This document shows, piece after piece, positions 1-12,308 of a stretch of DNA of 64,000 bases (within the stretch, counting starts at the first letter, position 1; each line of letters starts with the position of its first letter). The stretch comes from Prostheceraeus crozeri (taxonomy: Eukaryota > Platyhelminthes > Polycladida > Euryleptidae): positions 72,001 to 136,000 of the forward strand of contig CAJQUW010016939.1 in NCBI GenBank assembly GCA_907163375.1, in the 5' to 3' direction. The translations under genes and the position numbers were made by a program. The notes beneath the pieces were generated by a model. That model was not told where the DNA came from. It saw only the letters and a program-made list of their open reading frames with translations, and ran no database searches.

Positions 1-1730
1 TAAATACCGACTATTTTTAGATGGCTGCACTCAAATTTATCTCTTTTCCAACACTTCTCTGGTTAAAATCTTAGGTAGCTTAATCCTTTACCGATCGAAT
101 GCGCATAATTCGTATTACTAGTTTAAGGAGGGTGTCAGAACCAGATTTGTCATTTCTTCTAAAACAGGCGTGACCGTTAATGCGCGGCATGGAATACAAC
201 TAGCCACATATGTGCACACTTTCGATGAAAATTAATTATTTACGCTGAAAATTACAAGATTTAATGTTTTCTCTAAATCGGATTGCATATTTGAATCAAT
301 TTTTTTATTGACATGACTATCTGGTGCCACTGATATTTTACGATTGATACTGTAAATGTATACTGTGATGTGTGTGCGTGTGAGAATGACCGGCTAGCAG
401 TCTCAGTTTCGAGACCCTCTCTTCATAATGCGTGTGACATCTAGTTCCTATTCGATTTCCTACTGATCCTAGACCGCATCTCGAAAATGTTACTATGCTA
501 TACCACATTGTCTTATGACACCCGTCACTGCAAATGTCGATGCAATGAAATGCTGAATCATATGGTTGAGCCATCCCAGAAACTTGAGTGAGTGTTGTCA
601 TCTCAAGTCCGGTGACATGTGATCATGAAAACATTTGTTCCCCATTTCACCAGATATTTCTAATTTTCGGTCTGCATAATATGTTAGATATTCATACATG
701 CACAAATCTGTGACCACTGCACTATCGAGCAGGACACTTGAGCAAGAACCAAACATCGAGAACGTAGTTCCGCCCATGATGTCATAGTTGATAGTAATCA
801 TTCAATTCAACCCAAAATGATCACAGCACTCCTTTCAAAAAGCGTGATAGTATGAAATACATGTAACAGGAAATAAGAGGCTATGAAATAAGTTATAGTT
901 CGAGCAAATTCAAAGCTTTAAAAAGTTAAAGCTGAATTTAATATGAAATATTATTATTTTGAGCAATGTGTAGGTTGTCGTGGATATTTTATTGGTGTGC
1001 ACTATGATTAATGAAAAATGAAGTCATTGGTGACCGAATTCATAAGAACGGTTCTTCGACGACAAAGGTCATTTACCATTTTGTGTGATCACCATTATTG
1101 TGTGAATTAAATAGATTCTCAAATAATCTGAACAAGTATTTCATTATCATATCAATGACAATAATTAAACTAAACAGACTAAACATTCTGCATTATGATG
1201 AATTTTGTTTTCATTTCAGCATGATGTATTAATTCATTTTAATCCCGGTCATACCGCTATTTCAAATGAACATTCTGTGAGCAGCACAAATGGCTGGATC
1301 AAGTAAGTCACATAATGTCACTTCATCTTTTAAGCGTTTTTAAATGTCAAACGCTGAAAGTTGTCATGAGTTGTCAATGCGTCGGTTGCATCTAGAAATG
1401 TTATGTCACATAAGCTTAATGCTTTAAATAGTTTCTTTGTTACGCTGTAATATATTTCTTTCATAATTTTATATGCGTGTCTGTTGTAATCTGTCATCTA
1501 ATCCTTTGAGTCAGTACTTCAAGCGTTTGAAAAATGGCTAATGAATTGGCAGATCACAATTAAAGAAATGATAATAAGAACATAATTTCCTCTCATTCTG
1601 GAAGCATTGTAACTTATGTAGTGTAATTTACTCCTAAAATTTTACAATATTGCTGAAATTCTGAAAAAATATATTACAGCGTAACCAAGAAGCTATGTAA
1701 AGCATATACCAAATTTAAAGCTTATTGTAG
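1..1730. other. AT-rich stretch without a recognisable gene
   Basis: I see no long open frame that looks coding on either strand and no recognisable RNA gene. The one notable site is an ATG with four sense codons directly followed by a strong splice donor (1290-1308), discussed under findings. Confidence 0.5.
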
Positions 1731-1734
1731 TATC

Positions 1735-2010
1735 ATTAGCATGATAATAAAAATAAGATCGGTCCAAGGACTGACCTTTGAGGTATCCCACTACTCACAT
1801 TGATGCTACTAGATAAAATACCATTTGTTTCCGTCGAGTCACATATGAATTCAGCCATTGTAACAATTAACCACTGATGGCACTATGAATCAGCTTGAAG
1901 TACGATTTCCTGCACGAAATCATATCAAGCGTCTTCGTCATATCAAGATACAGACTCCTTTATGGATAGCTCATATACCAGTCAAGAACAGTATCTTGTA
2001 AATCCTCTGA
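1735..2010 (-). mobile_element. LINE reverse transcriptase fragment, decayed
   Basis: Read on the minus strand, about 1745-1790 gives SSGIPQRSVLGPILFLL, the conserved reverse transcriptase stretch before the YADD box of non-LTR retrotransposons. The sequence upstream of it in that strand (towards 2010) reads like the residues that normally precede this motif (tandem aromatic residues, then NSYVTRRKQ). Stops interrupt the frame and neither end is defined, so this is a short old fragment. The family is probably CR1/L2 or Jockey-like; the piece is too short to decide. Confidence 0.6.
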
Positions 2011-2594
2011 GGAGAAATGCATGCTGCATGTCAGTGATAGGCTGACAGATACTTCAAAAGTCTGCCAATATGCACTTGTGCTATATCAATATAGATAGTC
2101 ATTATTATCACATTATTGGATTGAATAATTTACATAATAACTTGTCAGCTTCCCATAGCTGCCGTGTGAATGTTAATTCGCATAATCCTCTGGTTTGGGA
2201 AAGATGTCTGTGACTGGCTTTTTGTCAAGAATTAATTTCCACACATGAGATTTCTGTAGGAATCATTTTTAGCGCATCTACATTCAGAACTGTTTGTCTC
2301 ATATTCCGAATATGGAAACATTATGCGGTAGCACTAAAGGCTACCAATTAAGTACACTTGTGTTTTTTGTTATGCAATATATGAATCATTAGGAATGTAG
2401 TGTGGGTTGTCCCAAACAGATACCGTAAAGGACCCAACACTTCTTGGCTAACTTAGCTGTAGCAGTGTGATGTAGCATAGTAGATTGTTCATTACGATCT
2501 CATTCTTCGTTGAATTCTATTGCTCTGTATCACCATTGACAACCATTGAATGCATGTCGCTGCATATTCACCTGAGATACTAATAGGCTGATTC

Positions 2595-3590
2595 GAGATA
2601 TGAAGTATTTCCTCAGATGGTGTACCTCAGGTTGCAATGCTCTCCCCTTTCCCCTTTTGCGCTCAGGAGGGTACATTAGCTCCAGCACTTTGTGAAGCTC
2701 TTATGTCAATGTAGCTGATGATGTCGTTATAGCAATACCAGTAATACAAACTGCAAATCTTGATTCAATGATTGATACAGTGCTGACTAACATTGAAAAC
2801 AGGTGTTTCTGCAATTGTCTTGGGTTTAAGAAAGATAAGACTCAGATTATGTTTGCTTCAAATTCTTTGACACCTATGTCATTGATGCCATCTAATTTTG
2901 AATTGAAATTCCACCTGAAAGTCCTGGGTGTTACATACAGTGCTAATATGAAGTGGGATAAGCATGTGGACACTATATGTTCAAGAGAATCTCAACGTCT
3001 TTACGTCATAAAACGATTGAAAAAGATTTCATAGAAGAGATTCTATAGAAGAGCTGGTCATCGCTTACAAGGCAACTGTACTCACCATTCTCAATGACAA
3101 CTTCCCGCTATGGATTCGTATAAATAGAAAAAATGATGAAAAATTGGAGAAGATAAGGAAATGAGCACACAGAATAATTTGTGTGCTGGAATGTAGGTGC
3201 AATTAATTTCCATCAATTTCTGACTTAAGAAACTCATCAAGTGTAAAATTATTTCATGGAATCTCCGAGCCAGATCATGTGTTGAGTGAGCTTGTGTCGA
3301 GACAGCTGAGATCTAGATCGCAACAAATTGAAGTGCCTTTTTCAAGATCTTACTTAAGACAATCGGCTTTCATTTTACCATGCATTAAACTCCAGCAATC
3401 AAATTTTCTGACGCAGGACTGTAACAATGCGCACTTTTGCATGCTTATGGCGTAATACTTGCATATAATTTCGAGTCAAATATTCATCTTGTAACTTCTG
3501 TACGACGAATGTTTCTTCTGCCACTTGTAATTTTCATTCAAGGAATGTAATTTTCATTCAAGGAATAAAGACATCTTATTCACTATATTC
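2595..3590 (+). mobile_element. LINE ORF2 C-terminal fragment (CR1/L2-like)
   Basis: The plus strand carries the end of a LINE reverse transcriptase. Around 2615-2660 a damaged version of the SSGVPQGS motif is seen. From 2768 to 3034 an open stretch reads NRCFCNCLGFKKDKTQIMF, then FHLKVLGVTYSANMKWDKHV, then SQRLYVIKRLKK. These are the N-x-x-K-T-x-x-M, LGV and W-x-x-H-(V/I)-D signatures of the RT palm and thumb. The tail continues with stops to about 3450, and a short repeat with AATAAA lies at the 3' end (3540-3570). It is non-functional and 5' truncated. Confidence 0.65.
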
Positions 3591-5589
3591 ACTCACACAG
3601 TCATACTGGAGTAAATCTTCGATGAAATTGTTGACTATTCAGTGCCATAAGCAGATATTTTAAAGTCTGTTTGGGACAATCCACCAACAAAAGACTGGCA
3701 GACGTTGGGTTCTTTTTGTAGATGCACATATACTTTCCGACTTATATATTAGAATTGACAACTTTCCAGCTAAGCAAACTCAAAGCATTTGTCATCGAAA
3801 AATATATATCTTCTATATATTCTGTGACTAAGTGCGTTGTTACTAAACCTAAAAGGTTCATCACTCGAAATTGCATAGCTAAGAAGCCATCGACAAAATT
3901 GTTGGAGCATTAAGAGGACTGAAGTAAAGCAGTTATAGACGTGATGATGCCATTCGAAGTCATCTGTTTAGTAAATTCTGCAAGCACAAGTATGCATGGT
4001 TAGAATAAATTCGATCGAAAAGTCTCAAATGGACCAGGAAACTGGACGAATCCTGAGTCTGAATCCGAATCCGATAAAAAAGGAAACACCTGTCGCATAC
4101 TGTCTATAGTAACAATAACATCGCTTGCCAAACATTCAATGCTTGTGATTTTCATGAGATTAAGTGGATGCTTTATTGCATCTTACGGCTAATACAACTT
4201 TCATGGTTTTGATTACTACCAAAAACAAGAAGTATAGGTAACATGCTCATGTTTTAGTAAAATGATATCAACGAATAACTTTAGAGCTGTAATTTTTTTT
4301 TCATGTGCTTTGGAATGCCATGTTTGAAAATTTTGGCCGTTGATGTTCACAAACTTAAAAATCCAAAGATAATTTTCATACTACACAATTTGATGCATTT
4401 CAGCGTTAACACATATGCGATGGATGCTACATGATTTTTAGTACGCAAATTGTAAATCACGTTGTTTTACTATTGTAATTGTAATTGCACGCAATAGTAA
4501 ATCAAATTGTTGAAATTTTATTGCCAGCTATAATTTAGTCTTGCACCTAAAAGACGCATTTGCCCGATAGTAGAGCCTATTGAAAATCATTGTACTTGAA
4601 GAATAAATTCTTTTGGTCATGTTAGAAATAATTCGACGATATTTGCCGTTCAGGTGTTTAGTAAGTTAAGCAAATCATTTTATCTTTCCATCCGACATCA
4701 TGGATCATTGTGTTTTTGTTCATTGAACTTCATGATCCTTTTGTGTTTTGACGAGTAACAAATTTTTGACATAAGATAGATTGAATAGTAAAAAAATTAG
4801 ATCTGCACATACTCATTCGATTTCAATGTTTGTGGAATATACTTAACAGAATTGTGTACGTATTATTTCTCCAACGTTTGGATAAGCGCATTCATTATGT
4901 GACCTACATAATAAACTGATATTTATTCCCAAGTGCTTCAATTGTTAACATTCAAATGATGTTATTTTCGCAACAAAACATCTATCAATATTTCCGTTAT
5001 GACTGTCAAACCAATTTTCCTTTATGTCGAGCAAAACATACGTCGAGGCAAATGTCCGGAATGATGATCGATTTTTTCTCGAGTTTAAAGAAAATCGAAG
5101 CTTTGTAAAGAGGAGAGAAGCCTGTAACGATCTGGTGTTCTCGAAAATGATAACTTTCGAGAAAGGTGAAGCATCGAGAAATTGCTAAAAATAGCTCTTA
5201 TCTTCAATTTCACTGTGAAAAGTTTGTCGAATTCGAAAATTGTACTTTGAATCGTCTTCTTCGTCGAAGGCCGATTTGATAATGGACTTTCAAACATGAA
5301 CATTCAGATTATTCTAGAGGACATTTTTCAATAGTTGAGATTGATATTTCAATCTGTACTGGACTAATCGATAAAAATACTTGATGCGACCTCTGAATTT
5401 CTCTTATCATCTCAATTCATAAATTCACATTCAATTTGCAACAACATCATTTGCTAGATCATGTCAATGATTCAGCATTATTTTCTCAACTAATAACTTC
5501 GATAGAATGATTAATCACATCGAAATGGAATATGAATGTCCGCAACGTCACTATTCCCCAATCTAGAGTCTCGACGATGTTGACTTGGT

Positions 5590-5715
5590 CGGACTTCTGG
5601 TCTGGATCAGCTTCTTGCCGATTGCAACTTCGGGTTTCGATCACTCGACCAAAAGATCACAACGCCAAGCTTTCAGCCATGGTGGCAGGAGATAAATAAA
5701 TAATAACAACTTTCT
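5590..5715 (+). mobile_element. Possible tRNA-derived SINE
   Basis: A pol III-like A box (TGGTCTGGATCAG, about 5599-5611) is followed about 35 bases later by a B box-like GGGTTTCGATCAC (about 5632-5644). The stretch then runs into a short AATAAATAAATAAT tail near 5692-5710. Box spacing and tail are as expected for a tRNA-derived SINE. I see no second copy in the window, so this is tentative. Confidence 0.25.
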
Positions 5716-6044
5716 TTTGAAACTTATCACTTTGATTCATGTGAATTAGCGAGTTCAGTATGTAATTTTTCTCTTCAACAGTGGCATACTGGAGGTTGTT
5801 CATAGAAGTCGTGTTTGAGAAACATTCCTTAGTTTATTCTTATATAAAGGGCTAATATCTAAGTAGATCTAAAGTTTTACTCCCATGTACATTGTTTTTA
5901 AAGTCTTCTCATTAAATAAGCGATTTTGCAAAACTAAGGAGAGGCTCTTATTTCCGACTCATACACTGACATCTATATTTCTCTCGTACTTTCTTTTCTC
6001 GTGTTTGAAATTAATCTCATGAAGACATCTGATATGGCTACCTT

Positions 6045-6110
6045 TGTGGACTTCAACCTGTGGGTCGCGACCTGATTTGGGTCGCAGTGGTAAACTCAGA
6101 TAATTCAAGT
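6045..6110. mobile_element. hAT-type terminal scar
   Basis: The phrase CAACCTGTGGGTCGCGACC (around 6054-6072), followed by a second GGGTCGCAG, is typical of the terminal and subterminal sequence of hAT (Charlie/ZBED type) elements. No matching opposite end and no transposase were recognised nearby, so only a scar is claimed. Confidence 0.3.
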
Positions 6111-8288
6111 TACCTGACAAAGGGCATGAGCTTTTCTCCCAAATTTATTGCTTTTTGTTTTTATCTCTTCTACTTAAATTCCTTTTTCTCTGTGTCACCT
6201 GCAGCAACATTTCTACATATGTTCATATGGCATTCGGATTGTTCTCCTGATATTTCACTGTCCATTTTCACGATTTAGTGTTGTTCGCTTCTCCAGTGAA
6301 TAATCTGCAGTGGAATTTTAATTGATTTTGTAGTTCCTTTAGAAGATTGTAAACTTTTGTGTGAAAAAGCAGTTCGGGATAATTAATGAAGCTGACGAAA
6401 GTAAGACTTTATGTTATTTCATGGATGTGTTACGGAACAGTAGCAATATTAAATGCGTGGCTATCGAATTTTATAAAATGTTTGAGTCTGGGAGAGGTGT
6501 TGACTGGTCTCCGCTGCTCTTAAATACTCTGATTCACATTTTAATGATAGTTGGATGATTGTTCACTGTTCTCCTCTGAATCTTTGATGTGTAATGTATT
6601 TACATAGTTGTATTTGCGGGTCAAGTCACCAAACAGTTTGGTAGAAATGGAATACAGCGAATTGACATGTTTCTGTAAGTCATAAAATGCAGAGTGCTAA
6701 GAACTGATGTAGGATGAATAGTTAAAACGAAAGAATTATGTATCTTTCATCAGAAAGTCGGGATTGTTCGAAAATAGGTTCTGGGACCATGCGCATGAAG
6801 CTTGCAAAAAAAAGATAGCAGCCATTCTGTGATTCAATCTCCCAACAGCAAAAGAAGAGATTTTAGGAATTAAGCACCCGCTCATGCGAGTCATCATTAT
6901 ATAGGTTATATCGGTGATGATTGCTTTACAAATTTTGGCTGGTGACATCTAACATGCTGTGGCTTTAAACGCTTGCGAGCAGTTACAATGCACTATTGTC
7001 GAAGGCTGTCCTGGATTCAATACTTAAACAGCTGAAGAATATTATCCATCGTAGACTGAAGTGGTGAGCTAACGAAAACTCATATGACATGGATTAAATC
7101 GCAAACAGGACTAAGTCTCCGATAAGCCAATTTTGTAGACGCGCCGGTAATTGATTCCGATTTAAGAGCGATTTCATTATCTCTTGATCGACCATCGTGA
7201 GACATGTACTAGGTTGGAGGAACTGTGAGCCATAAAAAGGAAGTCGTTTGATCAGATTGGTAGGTTATGCGGGAAGTGGAACACGTCAAGACTGATGAAC
7301 TAAAGTTTCAAGGGAAATCTTTCCCCTGTTTTGGTCATGTAAGGTTAAAAGGAAGACCGAAAGAAAGCCGTAGAAATCATGAAAACTTGTTCATTATGGA
7401 AAAGAAAGTGTGCACTGTGAATGTGTGTCAGCAAGTTCTCTATTTTCAATTTTAACTGTCCATCGAATAACTCATTCGGAGATAATCAGTAGTGCTGTGA
7501 ATTACAAATTGATCATGATATCTGATATCACGTGATTATTGATGGCATGATTAATCGCATAACTGCGATGATTATCGCGTGAGTTTTTTTCTAAAAATTG
7601 AGACCTCAATGAACATATGTTTTTGAAAATGCCCTTGTGTCGAAGATTCACAATTTCAATTCGAATTTTGATGTCCACTTTCAAGTTTGATAATTATTTT
7701 ACACTTTATTCTATTTTCGCTCTATTTCATTTTAGTATTCATTTTCAGATCCAACAGTTATATTTTAATTCGACCACCCTTATTATGAATCATTCAGCAA
7801 TTAAAATGAACATCATATAAACGTTGGACTTAACTATGTGTACGTTCATGCATAGAGTTTCGGCGCTTGCATGCATGTATAGTCCAAAAGTTCTTCAAAT
7901 GACGATGGTCATTCTCAAAATGGATGGTCACAAATAGTTTGTAGACCAATTTTAAGCCTCGGTCGTCCCATCTACTTAGTGCTTAGGAAAGAAGACATTG
8001 CATCGCACAAAAAGTAGAATGTCCGTTTCTAGAAGTTGGAAATTTAAGTGGCTGTATCACAAATGAATAATAAATCGCTACCAGAAGTGAATTTAAAGTA
8101 ATTATTGATTAGTATATTCAGTCAATCAGAATAATGGTTTCGATGAAATAATCGTGCGATCAATCGATGATTGGAAATTTATAATCTCCCCGAGCGCTGA
8201 TTTCAGTTTTCAATCCAACCTTAGGTTCTCAATTTTCAATATATATTGACGGGTCTATTCATTGCAGCTAGATTGAGCACATACAAAT

Positions 8289-8309
8289 CATACATACATA
8301 CATACATCA
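8289..8309. repeat. CATA tetranucleotide microsatellite
   Basis: About five tandem CATA units (ACATACATACATACATCA) are seen directly in the sequence. Confidence 0.85.
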
Positions 8310-10159
8310 GAATAGAATAATAAATAGCATCATGAATATTCTGCTGATATATGCTGATTCTTTTAAAATCCTTTATGTGTATTGTTTCAAATATGTAAGC
8401 AATTCAAGTTGCTCGGACCTGTTACGAAGATCCCAGCAATCTATCCGACACCGTTCCAATCTTCAAATATTAGGCCGATCGGCTGGTGTTCCAAACATCC
8501 TTAATTCATGGAAGCACAATAAACTATTCTATATGGCTTAAATATATATATTATTGATTTTCCATATTTCATGCATGCGATTTTTAGTTCCTCGTCAATA
8601 AGTGAAAGTAGCCTATGTAGATTGTGCCAAAATGGGATGCTTTAATTCCACACCATTTGGTAATTTGGTGCTCAACTGCACTTTCGCAGTGCTACTGCTA
8701 AAGTCGTAAAATAATCAGAATAAAGGATATGATAGAGGAGACAACTTTGAGAAGATCAGTCAAATTCGTGATGAAATGAAATCAATTGATATGATTTCAG
8801 CATCTGTACGGAGAAGTTCCGTTGTAGCAACAACTTCACGTGGTCATCCCAACATAAAACAATCCTTTGCCTATAGTGAAGATATTCAAGAAGACCAGGT
8901 TGGATCTTAGGTCTTGATCAATCTTATCAAGGTCTTAACCCACTCCTATGTTGGATTACATTAGTCATAATGTATTTCGAACAAGCAAAATACATGAATT
9001 TTAATTGGACTTGGTTACAAGAAAATTAGATATCAAACCGTGCATGTACAAATGTTTAAGCATGAGGCCCAAGAATTCATAGGGTGCTGGCCCAAGATCT
9101 TTGGATGAATCCCAAGAGTGTACCTAAGATTGAATAATTGACTGTTAGATTGTAGATGTATCCAGGCTCCATGAACCCTACTAATGTCAAAGCTGTGGTT
9201 TATTAGCAGAGAGCAGTTCGAATTACGAATTGTGGAGCGAATTCCATCAGTTTACAACGATTCCTAGACATTTTCATACAGCTGCTGCTCAATTAAACAC
9301 TGCACGTACGCAAACGTCTATTCCACATAAAATTCATGTGTTTGATTGGAAACTAAGCTCTTCTCAGATTTTAGTGCGCATGCCGCATACCTGTACATAT
9401 ATGTATGTAACTTCTACGTACAATCATGCATGTACAATCGTTTTGGTCATGTACAATCTTACATGTCCATCAAATGCAATCTACCTTTTACATAAATGGT
9501 AGGCCTACATATAAGTTATATGTCATTGATTTTTGCCGTTATTAGCCAACTTAAGCTTCAATGCATCATTAAAACACCATAGAACCGGTATTAGCCAATT
9601 TTGTTTTGTAAAGGTACCCGAAAGTTAGCTATGTAGAAATCACTGGAGCGCGCCAGCCGCCAGACTTGAATGTAGTTCATCCATTAGTTTGATTGAACAC
9701 TTCTTATCTGATACTTGTTTATTGATTGTATAAATGGTGGATACGTAGCCCTACGTGCATGTCGCAGCATGCATCACTAGGGCTGTACGTCTTGCTACGT
9801 CTTTGCAGCGCATAAAGCGTGTAATATGCACATATAGCTCTCCATTATAGCTTGTAGAAGATGTACACTTCGACAAAAAGTAGCCACTTTTGGGTCTAAT
9901 AGTTGCCTTGGATCTTGACCTTAATTAAAAGTCGATAGAAGGCACGAGAGGATTACTATTTAATCAAATTTTTAATTAAATATTAATCAAAAAGCAGAAC
10001 GTTAGCAAGACTGACAAATTTTGCGAAGACGCTTACTATACAATATGCGATAAAACATGTTCAGCTGAATGACAACTTGCAGCTTATTTGATATTTCCTA
10101 CCATTGAAGAAAAAGCCTCTGATTGTTTTACAGAATAAATATTATAATATGCACGAATA

Positions 10160-10500
10160 TGTTTACAAATGGTATATTATCACTGGGTGACTTCGACACA
10201 ATTTGACAAGAAAAGAGGATGGAAAGAAAATGTAGAAACTTAAAAATATGATTCAGCCATATGAGCGCTTCATGGACGGATTTCTTTAAATGCCATTTCG
10301 GACGTTGCATGGAATGCTGTCGCACAATCTGAAAGCAGTAACAGCAGCGCAGAATTTTCTGTCTCCAAAAGTAGCTTGCACGAGGTACGACCACCGAAAC
10401 AAAGTTGCTTCCTGGAGTAATTCGCTGATAACAGTTAGAGGAGCTTTGTGAAGTATTGAGTGACCGTCCAAAAGTACAGGAAAGTTAGCACACCCACCTG
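10160..10500 (-). mobile_element. LINE ORF2 tail (CR1/L2-like), decayed
   Basis: On the minus strand, 10286-10471 reads as ISELLQEATLFRWSYLVQA, then FGDRKFCAAVTAFRLCDSIP and NVRNGI. This matches the C-terminal pattern of CR1/L2 ORF2 proteins, which run (S)ELL, (Y/F)GDRAFSVAAPRLWN(S)LP and (N)VRN. Stops follow towards 10160. The Polinton is inserted about 10 bp to the right, so it may have landed in or beside this old LINE. Confidence 0.45.
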
Positions 10501-10509
10501 AATTTGATT

Positions 10510-10515
10510 AGTATG
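10510..10515. repeat. Left target site duplication of the Polinton
   Basis: AGTATG directly precedes the left terminal inverted repeat and is found again directly after the right one (30079-30084). A 6-bp duplication is the Polinton/Maverick signature. Confidence 0.95.
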
Positions 10516-10543
10516 AGTAGTGAAAACTGTGCCCTACTTGCCA

Positions 10544-10725
10544 CGGATAGGTACATGGATAGGTACATGTAAAGTTTAGTGTTATCAATAGGTACATGGA
10601 TAGGTACATGGATAGGTACATGTATACTTTAGTTATCGATAGGCACATGGATAGGTACATGTATAATTCAGTGTTATCAATAGGAACTTGTATGAGATCT
10701 GTTTTACTGGATAGGTACATGTGTT
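10544..10725. repeat. Subterminal tandem repeats, left end
   Basis: A 12-base unit GGATAGGTACAT is repeated singly, doubly or triply inside a longer unit of about 41 bp (the second half reads like AAAGTTTAGTGTTATCA). The array lies within 30-210 bp of the terminus. The right end has one additional 41-bp unit. The location fits binding sites for a terminal protein, replication protein or integrase, which is inference. Confidence 0.85.
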
Positions 10726-10936
10726 TGGTACACTGTGTTTCGGAACGTCTATGATCGAACTTGTGTGGTTTGGTTCTGAGCACTTGGGTACGTACCGATA
10801 GACGTCCGTTGTTTGATTTTGAATGGGTTTGCTCAATTGCGACTATTGTGACTATTGCAACCATTGTAATCAAGATGACACATTGATTTTCCTTTTACGT
10901 AGACAAACTATGCTATAAATATGAGATAGTTTTTTG

Positions 10937-11446
10937 ATGACATACATAATGATGACTAGTATCCCAACGTCGTGGGTTGTCGCAAGAGACCTTGGATATT
11001 CGTTCAAAGCCATAGAAACTGTAACAAATCTCAGTGAAAATATCAACGCTGGTGATTTAGTTGATCGACTAATGGATCTAGATGAGCATGCTATGAATCA
11101 CAATTTGGATCGTAGGTGGATAGAGGATTTCTCCATGCTACACTGCAATGATAGTGAAATTAGGAGGATCAAATTGGAACGATATGGAAAGAAGGAGACA
11201 TCTGACAGTGTTTTAATAAAAAGTTCTCCCAATAAAAGTGACTTCAGAAGGAAATTAGAACAAGAGACATTTAAATTATTATGTGAACGGAACTGCGTTA
11301 AATGTTTTAAACAGGAACGATCCCTTCTCTTTTTGCCATGTTCTCATAGCGTTATGTGTTCTACATGTTATGTACCCTTTGAAACTTCATCTTGTCCCCT
11401 TTGCGATGAAGAAATATCTTCAACAGTCACTGTATATCGTTCATGA
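10937..11446 (+). CDS. IAP-like protein with UBA-like region and C-terminal RING finger (left copy)
   Basis: The 169-residue protein starts at the first true ATG, with further in-frame ATGs a few codons on. The C-terminal ~45 residues form a C3HC4 RING of the inhibitor-of-apoptosis type: CVKC, then LFLPCSHSVMCSTC, then CPLCDEEI, closing with a short hydrophobic tail as in IAP RINGs. The N-terminal third (ARDLGYSFKAIETV followed by INAGDLVDRLMDLDE) resembles the UBA domain found before the RING in cellular IAPs. No BIR domain is seen. Known IAP RINGs are ubiquitin E3 ligases that restrain cell death; a host-defence role here is inference. The gene lies nearest the tip of the arm, with TATAAAT at 10914-10920, so close that a later in-frame ATG may be the start used. 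An identical second copy sits in the right arm. Confidence 0.75.
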   Translation: MTYIMMTSIPTSWVVARDLGYSFKAIETVTNLSENINAGDLVDRLMDLDEHAMNHNLDRRWIEDFSMLHCNDSEIRRIKLERYGKKETSDSVLIKSSPNKSDFRRKLEQETFKLLCERNCVKCFKQERSLLFLPCSHSVMCSTCYVPFETSSCPLCDEEISSTVTVYRS

Positions 11447-11510
11447 TGAGTCATCATGCAGGTCTGTGATTGGTCACTATTGTGTCTTTGTGTGACTTTT
11501 CTATATAAGG
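11447..11510 (+). promoter_or_regulatory. Promoter with AP-1 site, inverted CCAAT and TATA box (left arm, first)
   Basis: TGAGTCA (11447-11453, the AP-1 consensus) begins directly after the stop of the RING gene. ATTGG (11469-11473, an inverted CCAAT) and TATATAAGG (11502-11510) follow, 47 bp before the next ATG. The same TGAGTCA plus TATATAAGGA(A/G)GAC pair precedes the gene at 12853, which supports a real promoter module. Confidence 0.6.
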
Positions 11511-11556
11511 AGGACATTGTACCGTTCTATTTCAAGCATAATTTGAGGCTAATACA

Positions 11557-12180
11557 ATGTCAATCAGCATGTCGTTCACTACCAACATTCCCATTTCAAT
11601 AATTTACCGAAGTCAACTCTTCACGGGCAATATATTTTATTCTGCCGTGAATATAACTGGCTATAAAGCGGATTTGGTGGATCTGATGGAGGAAATAGTG
11701 AAGTATTTCCGCTGCGGAGAGGACGTTGTGGTGCAGAGAATGTTGATGAGAGTCGTGAACAACGCTCTTACACGAGTTGCAAGATTCTGGCTCAATGAAG
11801 TATTTCGCCCACTATCTCAAACGGAGATTGTACCGGAATACTCTCGCTGTTGGTGCAGCAGTATCCAACGGAAACTCAACACATGTCTCCATGACAGTAT
11901 CACCTCCAGCTACTATGACGAGAAGGGTGAGAAGTGCAAACTGGACTTGTTCAGTGGACCGCCATCAGTAAGCATCAATGTGGCTGCTCAAGGACATTCT
12001 GAGGTGATCAGTTTGCGGGCATACTATGCCAATATTTTAAAGACTTTCCATTTAAAGCCTTGCTGTATGTGCTGTCCTATTTCAAAACATCTAATGAAAG
12101 ACATTGAGCAGCTCATAACTGCTACAAATGAGACTCTAGCCGATGTGAGTGTATATCAGTTTCCCTCTACAACTTGCTAA
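11557..12180 (+). CDS. Uncharacterised 207-residue Polinton protein (left copy)
   Basis: I do not recognise this protein. It begins MSISMSFTTNIPISIIYRSQ, has no clear signal peptide or membrane segment, and contains many cysteines, including a cluster near the C-terminus (KPCCMCCPISKH) and CWCSSI in the middle. The centre (DLMEEIVKYFRCGEDVVVQR) looks helical. Its own TATA box lies about 50 bp upstream, so it is probably transcribed separately. The right-arm copy differs at two residues. Position near the tip next to the IAP-like gene suggests an accessory or early function, which is only inference from layout. Confidence 0.6.
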   Translation: MSISMSFTTNIPISIIYRSQLFTGNIFYSAVNITGYKADLVDLMEEIVKYFRCGEDVVVQRMLMRVVNNALTRVARFWLNEVFRPLSQTEIVPEYSRCWCSSIQRKLNTCLHDSITSSYYDEKGEKCKLDLFSGPPSVSINVAAQGHSEVISLRAYYANILKTFHLKPCCMCCPISKHLMKDIEQLITATNETLADVSVYQFPSTTC

Positions 12181-12308
12181 GTGTTTTATGTAATTTTATA
12201 CGTACCAGCAACAAACTCTGTGTGAATGCTTGTAAACTTTTGTGTATAATGTTGTAAGTACTAAGCAAAAATTGTAATTGTATTATTTATTTCCATATTA
12301 GAATAAAA

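Larger units (their letters stand above)
3600..10150. other. Long AT-rich stretch without recognisable host genes
   Basis: No open frame over about 90 codons looks coding, and I could not string together exons with matching phases. Weak traces of a SINE (near 5600) and a hAT end (near 6050) and one microsatellite (8289-8309) are listed separately. Around 7267-7455 a phrase FGHVRLKGRPKES recalls the last residues of RTE-type LINE ORFs, but nothing around it supports a call. Confidence 0.45.

Noticed and set aside
9740-9800. Imperfect palindrome around GTAGCCCTACGTGCATG and CATGCATCACTAGGGCTG
   Set aside because: Bulged, single occurrence, no neighbouring feature that would give it meaning.
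10508-10873. Open frame of 121 codons at the left Polinton end (and its mirror at 29680-30009)
   Set aside because: Most of it is translation of the subterminal tandem repeat (recurring YMYLSMCL text); it has no domain and changes length with repeat number.
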